Source: Methanocorpusculum sp.
GTDB lineage: Archaea; Halobacteriota; Methanomicrobia; Methanomicrobiales; Methanocorpusculaceae
Assembly (NCBI GenBank): GCA_017555685.1
Contig: JAFZFW010000157.1
Location: forward strand, 1 to 5,554
Direction: 5' to 3'
Length of the DNA stretch: 5,554 nucleotides
Made by a program: the position numbers and the translations under genes. Below are positions 1 to 4,907 of the stretch, piece by piece. Each line of letters begins with the position of its first letter. The first letter of the stretch is position 1. The notes under the pieces were generated by a model. It was not told the origin of the DNA. It ran no database searches and saw only the letters and a program-made list of their open reading frames with translations.

Positions 1-144
1 ACTTGGTCGAAAGTTGAGGGTTATGAAAAGCAGTATAAGATTACTACCAACGAAAAGACCTTCCCTCTTGGTGAATACACCATCTCTGATGACGGACTCT
101 CCTTAAGCGGTCCAATTACCTTATCCAAAGTGGTTGAGGAATAA
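1..144 (+). CDS. C-terminal end of a protein of unknown function (partial, 5' end outside window)
   Basis: Frame 1 is open from the left edge to a TAA at 142-144 and gives 47 residues beginning TWSKVEGYEKQYKI and ending GPITLSKVVEE. I do not recognise the family. The fragment is polar and charged, with short alternating stretches (GEYTISDDGLSLSG) that suggest beta strands, as at the end of an Ig-like or surface-protein domain. That is inference only. There is no membrane segment, sorting signal or PGF-type tail in these last 47 residues. Coding status is supported by the clean open frame, by sensible codons throughout, and by the terminator-like hairpin and T-run sitting exactly at its stop. 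It is the only plus-strand gene and converges on cgi121, with 16 bases between the two stop codons. Confidence 0.7.
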   Translation, partial: TWSKVEGYEKQYKITTNEKTFPLGEYTISDDGLSLSGPITLSKVVEE

Positions 145-166
145 AACCACTTTTTTTCTTTTATTT
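127..166 (+). terminator. Hairpin plus T-run terminator of the plus-strand gene, with the stop codon in the loop
   Basis: AAAGTGGTT at 127-135 is perfectly complementary to AACCACTTT at 145-153, giving a 9-base-pair stem with a 9-base loop (136-144). The loop consists of the last two sense codons and the TAA. The second arm runs straight into a T-rich tract (151-166, interrupted only by one C and one A). Archaeal RNA polymerase terminates at T-runs without needing a hairpin, so the T-tract alone could suffice. The hairpin may add transcript stability. The minus-strand copy has no T-run after the stem, so this should act mainly on the plus-strand gene. Confidence 0.7.
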
Positions 167-649
167 CCAGGCGTCAACTAACGCCACACGCTCAATTACC
201 AGCTCTTCAATTCTGTTTTCGCCCGCGGCTTCCAGTTCTGCATCCGTAATTGAAAACTCTGCCTTCAGTTTATCCTCGTTTGGTAAGAATGGCTCACACT
301 CTGTGACAATCTCCTTAACAAGTCCTGCGGCTCTTTCTTCATCTCCATCTAAAATCAGGACATAGACCGCATTCTCTCCTTCATGAAGCCCGAACTTTGA
401 TGCAAGAGAACACTGCCGCTGACCGGAGACATAGACCAGAATCTCCATTGAAAGAGAGCGGGCAATAGCATTTCCTTGCGCAAACGATCTCTTCGCATGC
501 ATCACCGCAGATTCAATATGGGAAAAACCGGCAATCTTCTCCGCATCGAAAAGAACCACCGTTGAATCAGTCTGTTCTGCCGCATCATTCACCTGTGCAA
601 TTGTCTTTTTTACCTCATCCACTGTTACTGTTCCGCAGAAAATAATCAT
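161..649 (-). CDS. cgi121: KEOPS complex subunit Cgi121
   Basis: The 162-residue product matches the Cgi121/TPRKB family in length and landmarks. These are a FDAEKIAG segment (34-41), the helix HIESAVMHAKRSF (44-56) followed by GNAIARSLSMEILVYVSGQRQ (59-79), and the family-typical end ERVALVDAWK (153-162). In KEOPS (Kae1-Bud32-Cgi121-Pcc1), which makes N6-threonylcarbamoyladenosine at tRNA position 37, Cgi121 binds Bud32 and is known to bind the tRNA 3' CCA end. The protein is cytoplasmic, with no signal peptide or membrane segment. The start is an ATG at 647-649 preceded by the strong ribosome binding site GAGGTG, which overlaps the hel308 stop codon. The gene is therefore the second in an operon with hel308. 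The residue after the GQRQ motif is Cys (C80), where I recall Ile in many homologues. No clear terminator follows on the minus strand. Confidence 0.9.
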   Translation of the reverse strand: MIIFCGTVTVDEVKKTIAQVNDAAEQTDSTVVLFDAEKIAGFSHIESAVMHAKRSFAQGNAIARSLSMEILVYVSGQRQCSLASKFGLHEGENAVYVLILDGDEERAAGLVKEIVTECEPFLPNEDKLKAEFSITDAELEAAGENRIEELVIERVALVDAWK

Positions 650-654
650 CTCAA

Positions 655-660
655 CACCTC
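655..660 (-). promoter_or_regulatory. Ribosome binding site of cgi121 overlapping the hel308 stop codon
   Basis: The minus strand reads GAGGTG, then a 5-base spacer, then ATG. The motif fits the archaeal anti-Shine-Dalgarno sequence well. Its first two bases are the last two of the hel308 TGA (659-661). Ribosomes finishing hel308 would therefore stop on the cgi121 initiation site, which supports one transcript and translational coupling. It also fixes the cgi121 start at 649. Confidence 0.8.
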
Positions 661-2854
661 AGAAATCAAACAGCGTCGGCTGTTTCTTTGTCTCCGTTTT
701 GGTTTGTGCTAAAACCTCTTCTTTCTTTTCCATAATATCATCCAGCTCCTCATCGCGCTCGGTCTTTACTCCGCCCTTCCGCTTTGCTTCCTGTAACACA
801 TTCTCCGTAGTTACCGCTCCTAAAATCGAAACAAGCTCGGCTTTATCAGCGGCCAGCAGCTCTGCCGGGTTGGTAATTCCGCGGGAGAACAGACGCCGTG
901 CTCTCACACGTCCGATTCCTTTCAGGGAAATCAGCGGGATAAGCTCTTCCTTGACACCATTTGCGACCCGCATCTCAAGGATACTCATCTCCTGCTCTAA
1001 AGATGGTGCAAACTCGCGGGCAATCCGCTTTGCCGCATGCAGAAGCCACTTCAGATTTTCCACAGCTGCATGAATATCCCCTCCGCCGACACCAAACCGT
1101 TCGGCAATCATCTCTTCGGAAACCTCGGAAGCCCATTCCTCAACAACCGCGGCCGTCTTTACCGCTGCGAAGAACTCCTCCGTACATTCCTCGGACCAGA
1201 TCTCATCACAGCGTTCGCTGATAATTTTATCAACCAGTTTTTCATCAGCCGCTTTGAGATAGAACCGGAACATATCCGGTGTCATACACAGCATATGCAA
1301 AACACCGAACGGGGAAAACTCTTCTCCTGCGTGTGTGCTGAGCACATCTTTTATCATCAGTGCGGATTCAGGTGCGAGATAGAGACGGGACGATAACGCA
1401 CCAAATCCGGTATAGGAAAACACTCCTCCGAGTTCATCAATCATTCCTGCATTTGTCAGAAACTCCAGCGCACGGCTTACATTCCGGTCAAGCCTGCGGT
1501 GAACCGCTTTCTGACTTGCGTAAAACGACCTCTCCATGAATGCCGAGACTTCATCGCGGGTTGACGCAAACCCGGAGGTAATCAGTGCGAGCAGATGACC
1601 TCTGAGTTCACTCTCTCTCTGACACTGCGATTTGATGTCTTCTGCCGGAGCGTTGATGAACTCCTCAAACAGTTCATCAACCCGCTTCTCCTCTTTTGCG
1701 ATTAAGACTGCCTCTCCGTACGGATCAAGTCTCGGACGTCCCGCACGGCCTGCCATCTGCCGGTACTCCATCACCGGAATCTTATTCATGCCGGTTCTTA
1801 CGTCATACCGCTGATAATCCCGCACAATAACCCGGCGGGCAGGAAGGTTCAGCCCGGCAGCAAGCGTCGGCGTAGATGAGATACTGACAATCTCACCTTT
1901 TCTGAATCCTTCCTCCACTGCCGCCCGTGCCGCCCGCGGCAGCCCTGCGTGATGGAAGGCAGCACCTTTCTTCACCGATTCCGAGAGTACTTTTCCTGAC
2001 GCGGTAGCATCTGCTTTTGCGATAATCTCCGCGTATCGGTCAAGCTCAGGCGATGATTTCTTCAAAGCGGCAGCTGCCTTTTTTGCAAATGCTTCTGCCG
2101 AACGCCTGGACGAGACAAACACCAGACACTGTCCTCCCTCTTCTGCTGTATCCAAAAGCAGATTCAGGTCATCGTCCTTTTTCGGTGAGGCAACCGCCCG
2201 CTCTGTATTGCCGAACCGGATCTTCCCCTGATAATATACGCCTTCGCGTAAATCAACCGGCCGCCACTCACTCGTAATCAGTGCCGCATCGAGCCATTTT
2301 GCGAGATCTTCCGGGTTTCCCATAGTAGCAGACAGCCCGATAACCTGGAGATGCGGATTCTGATACCGCATCTTTGCAATCACCATCTCCAGCGTTGCCC
2401 CGCGCGTCTCATCACCAATCAGATGAATCTCGTCAACCACGAGCAAAGAAACGCGTTTGAGCCATTCTGCCTTATTTCTGAGGAGAGAATCGGTCTTCTC
2501 AGACGTCGCAACAATAATATCATAGCGCCCTAAGTACTCATCCTTCTGGTCAGGGTCGCCTGTTGCAATTCCAACCGAGACACCTTTTCCCGAAAAATCA
2601 TCATATTTTTCAGAAGCAAGGGCTTTTAACGGGACAATATAGAGACATTTTCCTCCATCGGCAATCTCTTTCTGCATCGCCATCTCAGCAATCAGGGTTT
2701 TTCCGGAAGCCGTAGGAATTGCCGCTAAAATGTTTTTCCGCTCAAAAAGCCCGGCTTCTATGCATTCCGCCTGAGGCGGGTACAGTTCGGAAATCCCTAA
2801 AGCGCTGTATGCGTCGCGCAAGGCTTTTGGAATCGGTAATGTGTCTATTTTCAT
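659..2854 (-). CDS. hel308: ATP-dependent DNA helicase Hel308 (Hjm), superfamily 2
   Basis: A 3'-to-5' helicase that unwinds stalled or branched replication forks and acts with recombination factors. The 731-residue product is full length for the family and carries all motifs in order: Q motif YPPQAE (25-30), Walker A PTASGKT (47-53), VPLKALASEK (74-83), Walker B DEIH (141-144), SAT (175-177), motif IV VFVSSRR (245-251), motif V STPTLAAGLNLP (327-338), and motif VI QMAGRAGR (366-373). The winged-helix and ratchet domains follow (about 405-620, ratchet Trp W603), then a helix-hairpin-helix around KGIGRVRARRLF (645-656). A charged, probably disordered tail (696-724) ends in QPTLFDF, resembling a PCNA-binding peptide. 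I chose the ATG at 2854 because MKIDTLPIPKALRDAY matches where the family starts. A TTG 21 bases upstream is in frame but has no well-placed ribosome binding site. The gene is first in an operon with cgi121 and has its own TATA-like box. Confidence 0.95.
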   Translation of the reverse strand: MKIDTLPIPKALRDAYSALGISELYPPQAECIEAGLFERKNILAAIPTASGKTLIAEMAMQKEIADGGKCLYIVPLKALASEKYDDFSGKGVSVGIATGDPDQKDEYLGRYDIIVATSEKTDSLLRNKAEWLKRVSLLVVDEIHLIGDETRGATLEMVIAKMRYQNPHLQVIGLSATMGNPEDLAKWLDAALITSEWRPVDLREGVYYQGKIRFGNTERAVASPKKDDDLNLLLDTAEEGGQCLVFVSSRRSAEAFAKKAAAALKKSSPELDRYAEIIAKADATASGKVLSESVKKGAAFHHAGLPRAARAAVEEGFRKGEIVSISSTPTLAAGLNLPARRVIVRDYQRYDVRTGMNKIPVMEYRQMAGRAGRPRLDPYGEAVLIAKEEKRVDELFEEFINAPAEDIKSQCQRESELRGHLLALITSGFASTRDEVSAFMERSFYASQKAVHRRLDRNVSRALEFLTNAGMIDELGGVFSYTGFGALSSRLYLAPESALMIKDVLSTHAGEEFSPFGVLHMLCMTPDMFRFYLKAADEKLVDKIISERCDEIWSEECTEEFFAAVKTAAVVEEWASEVSEEMIAERFGVGGGDIHAAVENLKWLLHAAKRIAREFAPSLEQEMSILEMRVANGVKEELIPLISLKGIGRVRARRLFSRGITNPAELLAADKAELVSILGAVTTENVLQEAKRKGGVKTERDEELDDIMEKKEEVLAQTKTETKKQPTLFDF

Positions 2855-2917
2855 GAAATACGCTTCCCGCGTCAAGACCCCTTTGTTGCGAGTGGAACTT
2901 TGGAAAACTCTTCTTTG

Positions 2918-2927
2918 TATTTAATAA
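2918..2927 (-). promoter_or_regulatory. TATA box-like promoter of hel308-cgi121
   Basis: The minus strand reads TTATTAAATA within the 93-base gap between the KH gene stop and the hel308 ATG. Archaeal start sites usually lie about 25 bases downstream of the box centre, which predicts a start near 2897 and a leader of roughly 43 bases. The leader has only a weak ribosome binding site candidate (GGGAAG, 8 bases before the ATG). No strong terminator of the preceding rio1-KH transcript is visible, so some readthrough into hel308 is possible. Confidence 0.5.
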
Positions 2928-2947
2928 TTGTGAATGACAGGAAAGGG

Positions 2948-3490
2948 TTAGTAATAGTAGGACATCATGTCCATCTTTGCTTCCTTTCTCTTGCGGTCGA
3001 GGTAACTGAACACAGAAGTGTGTTCCGAGCCGCTGATTAACATTGAGACTGCAGTGTGCGCGTCATTCATCTGCTCGGGAAGACCGATAATTGCGACCGT
3101 TTTGCCGTAAACCGAGATTGAGGTACCGGTCATGTTTTCGATCTGTTCACGGGCTTTTCCGTCACGGCCGATGATTCTTCCTCTGATGCGCGCGAGTTTG
3201 TCCGGAGTATCTGCGACATCGGTTACATCGATGATGTCTAATACCATATCATCATCTTCGAGAAGTTTCTTTGCTCTCTCCGGGGAGAATCCTCTGCCGA
3301 TGGCCTTGATTACCTCCATCGAACGGATTTCTGCTAAGGCATCGTTTTCGTTGGTAATCTCGACAATTCCGGTCTGGCTGTCGACATCAAGCGTTACTTT
3401 CAGCACTCTCTCTAAGTGTTTGCGGGTCTCTCCGCCTTTTCCGATAATTGCGCCGATTCTGTCGTTTGGGATCTTAACTTCCTGAGTCAT
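2948..3490 (-). CDS. Two-KH-domain ribosome assembly protein, archaeal Dim2/Pno1 (Krr1-like) homologue
   Basis: The 180-residue RNA-binding protein has two KH domains. KH1 starts at the N-terminus with its GxxG loop GKGG (17-20), and KH2 carries IIGRDG (106-111). Between them lies the family-typical GRGFSPERAKKLL (65-77), and near the end HTSVFSYLDRKRKE (157-170). Archaeal and eukaryotic Dim2/Pno1 proteins bind near the 3' end of small-subunit rRNA and work with the Nob1 nuclease and Rio kinases in late 30S/40S maturation. The start is the ATG at 3490, giving MTQEVKIPNDRIG. A further in-frame ATG at 3559 would add 23 Arg-rich residues but lies wholly inside rio1 and is unlikely. The gap to the rio1 stop is 2 bases, with a weak GAGAT (3497-3501) inside the rio1 end, so translation is probably coupled. 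The C-terminus KMDMMSYYY, ending in three tyrosines, is unusual to my eye. Confidence 0.9.
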   Translation of the reverse strand: MTQEVKIPNDRIGAIIGKGGETRKHLERVLKVTLDVDSQTGIVEITNENDALAEIRSMEVIKAIGRGFSPERAKKLLEDDDMVLDIIDVTDVADTPDKLARIRGRIIGRDGKAREQIENMTGTSISVYGKTVAIIGLPEQMNDAHTAVSMLISGSEHTSVFSYLDRKRKEAKMDMMSYYY

Positions 3491-3492
3491 GA

Positions 3493-4341
3493 TTATATCT
3501 CGAAAAATTCTTCGCCTACGATTTCGCGGAAAATCTCGTGCGGGTCGCGGATAGAACATTTCCTCTCAAAGAAACGGTTAATATTGACAATGTCGCGGAA
3601 AAGGAAATTGTAGGCTTTCGGGTGTTCGGGGGTTACTGCCTGTGCCATGTCGATGAGAATGAGACCGTCGGGTCCGGTCAGGATGTTATACTCAGAGAGG
3701 TCACCGTGGACAAGGCGGGCTTTCTGGTATAAATCGCGGATAAGGCCGACTGCTTCTTCATAGGTCTCTTCGGGTTCAGCCGGGAGGCGCTGTCTCATCT
3801 GCGGGTACGGGATGCCGTTTTCGCCTAAGAACTCCATAATCAGGATGTTTCTGTCGAATGCGTACGGCTTCGGACAGGGAAGGCCGACGTCAGCAGCACG
3901 GGCTAAATTGCTGTACTCCTTCTTTGTCCAGGCGAAGATGATGTCTTTGTGCGTCCGGCGGATTGAAGCAAACCGCGGGTCTCCGATGATGTACTCGGAC
4001 ATGGTGGTGAAGTTTCCGGTTCTGATGCGGTAAATTTTGACTGCAGCCCCGGTTTCCACTTCATCCTCTTCGCGTCCGGCGATGAACACGTTTGCTTCTT
4101 TTCCGGAAGAGATTGACCCTCCAAGTGATGAGATGACTTTTTTGTTTACGAGCTTATAGAGCGATAAAAGAGTGACTTCATCAAAAACCTCGCCGGTTAC
4201 TTTCCGGCTGTCCTCGTCTTTAATCCTGATGCCTAAGTTTGCGAGCTTTCTGTCGAGTTCTTCGATGCGGCCTGCATGCTCGGCATTGTGATAGGCGGAA
4301 GCGTTTCTTCCTTTCTGACGGGTGTGTTTTGGAGGTGACAT
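3493..4341 (-). CDS. rio1: Archaeal Rio1 atypical serine kinase/ATPase
   Basis: The 282-residue product is a Rio1-type kinase rather than Rio2: it lacks the N-terminal winged helix and carries the Rio1 nucleotide loop SISSGKEANVF (76-86). Other landmarks are the ATP-binding lysine in AVKIYR (K102), the flexible loop about 103-140 containing the Rio1-typical Y117 region (MSEYIIGDPRF), hinge MEFLG (169-173), catalytic loop LVHGDLSEYNIL (210-221, D214 and N219), and metal-binding DMAQAV (D231). Rio proteins act mainly as ATPases in the last cytoplasmic steps of small-subunit assembly. The start is an ATG at 4341. The first 25 residues are basic (MSPPKHTRQKGRN), fitting rRNA contact. No Shine-Dalgarno precedes the ATG (CACCACC instead), so initiation may use a short or absent leader. 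The gene is followed after 2 bases by the KH protein. In many archaea aIF1A sits just upstream, but here a GNAT gene does. Confidence 0.95.
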   Translation of the reverse strand: MSPPKHTRQKGRNASAYHNAEHAGRIEELDRKLANLGIRIKDEDSRKVTGEVFDEVTLLSLYKLVNKKVISSLGGSISSGKEANVFIAGREEDEVETGAAVKIYRIRTGNFTTMSEYIIGDPRFASIRRTHKDIIFAWTKKEYSNLARAADVGLPCPKPYAFDRNILIMEFLGENGIPYPQMRQRLPAEPEETYEEAVGLIRDLYQKARLVHGDLSEYNILTGPDGLILIDMAQAVTPEHPKAYNFLFRDIVNINRFFERKCSIRDPHEIFREIVGEEFFEI

Positions 4342-4355
4342 GGTGGTGATAACAA

Positions 4356-4378
4356 AGATTTCAACAATATGGAAATCT
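4356..4378. repeat. Inverted repeat in the GNAT-rio1 gap
   Basis: AGATTTC (4356-4362) and GAAATCT (4372-4378) are perfect reverse complements around a 9-base loop. On the minus strand the second arm is followed by TTGTT. It could be a weak terminator of ppk1-GNAT or an operator around the rio1 start site. The stem has only two G:C pairs, so chance occurrence in AT-rich sequence cannot be excluded. Confidence 0.35.
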
Positions 4379-4388
4379 ATAGATATGT
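4375..4388 (-). promoter_or_regulatory. TATA-like box and palindrome upstream of rio1
   Basis: The 62-base gap between the GNAT stop and the rio1 ATG holds, on the minus strand, ACATATCTATAGAT. It lies about 34-47 bases before the ATG, which would place transcription start roughly 10-20 bases before it. The inner ten bases ATCTATAGAT (4375-4384) form a perfect palindrome. A short leader agrees with the lack of a ribosome binding site. The AT-rich box supports a rio1-KH promoter separate from ppk1-GNAT, but this is inference. Confidence 0.4.
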
Positions 4389-4403
4389 TTTATCTCAGAG
4401 GTA

Positions 4404-4907
4404 TTAAGTGTTGAGTACCAATTCCATCACATAATCATCCATCACAAACCCTTCACCAATATCAGTTACCACTGAGTCCACTGTTTCAAAGCCCCAGTTT
4501 TTATAGACAGCAATTGAGTTTGCATTTCCTTTGTTTACTGTCAGCCGGATTCTGGAAAAACCCCGCTCTTTTGCGGTATCTTTTACCAGAGCAAGGGCCT
4601 TTGATGCAAATCCTCTTCCTCTCTCCTCTTTTCTGATGTAGAGCTTGCTTAAGAAAAGATATCCGTCGCCTGGGCAGACTCCGGCATATCCGACAACATT
4701 TCCGTCTGCTTCGAGGAGGTAATAGGTGTATCCGTCTGCAATCTGCTGTGCAATGGCTTGTGCAGACTGAAACTTCTCAACCATATACGATACCTGTGCT
4801 TCTCCTAAAAGAGGGATGTAGTATTCCCGCCAGACCTCTTCTGCAGTCTGTGCGGTTTGTACTATCTCTCTTTCCTCTTTTACTATACTGCAAAGAATTC
4901 CTGTCAT
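4404..4907 (-). CDS. GNAT-family N-acetyltransferase, substrate unknown
   Basis: The 167-residue single-domain protein transfers an acetyl group from acetyl-CoA to an unidentified amine. Motif A spans LFLSKLYIRKEERGRGFAS (84-102), with the acetyl-CoA pyrophosphate-binding loop RGRGFA (96-101). Motif B is NKGNANSIAVYKNWGF (125-140). The N-terminal part has EEVWREYYIPLL and QVSYMVEKFQS (38-48), and the end has DIGEGFVMDDYVMEL (149-163). I recall these in a widespread bacterial and archaeal GNAT subgroup annotated only as acetyltransferase. The start ATG (4905-4907) overlaps the ppk1 TGA as ATGA, a 4-base overlap typical of coupled genes. There is no other start nearby and only a weak ribosome binding site (GATGATG). 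Protein, polyamine or small-molecule substrates are all possible. Confidence 0.9.
   Translation of the reverse strand: MTGILCSIVKEEREIVQTAQTAEEVWREYYIPLLGEAQVSYMVEKFQSAQAIAQQIADGYTYYLLEADGNVVGYAGVCPGDGYLFLSKLYIRKEERGRGFASKALALVKDTAKERGFSRIRLTVNKGNANSIAVYKNWGFETVDSVVTDIGEGFVMDDYVMELVLNT

Noticed and set aside
699..1396. Overlapping plus-strand open frames of 86-124 codons opposite hel308
   Set aside because: They are antisense to a clear full-length helicase, have low-complexity or Ser-rich translations and no recognisable domain or ribosome binding site.
2855..2875. Seven-residue N-terminal extension of Hel308 from a TTG start (MTREAYF)
   Set aside because: TTG is a weaker start with no well-spaced ribosome binding site. 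The next in-frame ATG gives the family-typical N-terminus MKIDTLPIP.
2879..2947. CCCTTT (2879-2884) and AAAGGG (2942-2947) as an inverted repeat flanking the hel308 promoter
   Set aside because: Only six bases, about 57 bases apart, so it is easily explained by chance.
3491..3559. 23-residue Arg-rich extension of the KH protein from an upstream ATG
   Set aside because: It lies wholly within the rio1 coding end in another frame, and KH1 already begins right after the ATG at 3490.
3132..3732. Plus-strand open frames opposite the KH and rio1 genes (up to 117 codons)
   Set aside because: Shadow frames of well-supported minus-strand genes, with Ser/Ile-rich composition typical of reverse-strand translation.
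3903..4124. 73-codon minus-strand frame inside rio1
   Set aside because: Alternative frame of rio1 with no family resemblance. The rio1 frame carries all kinase motifs.
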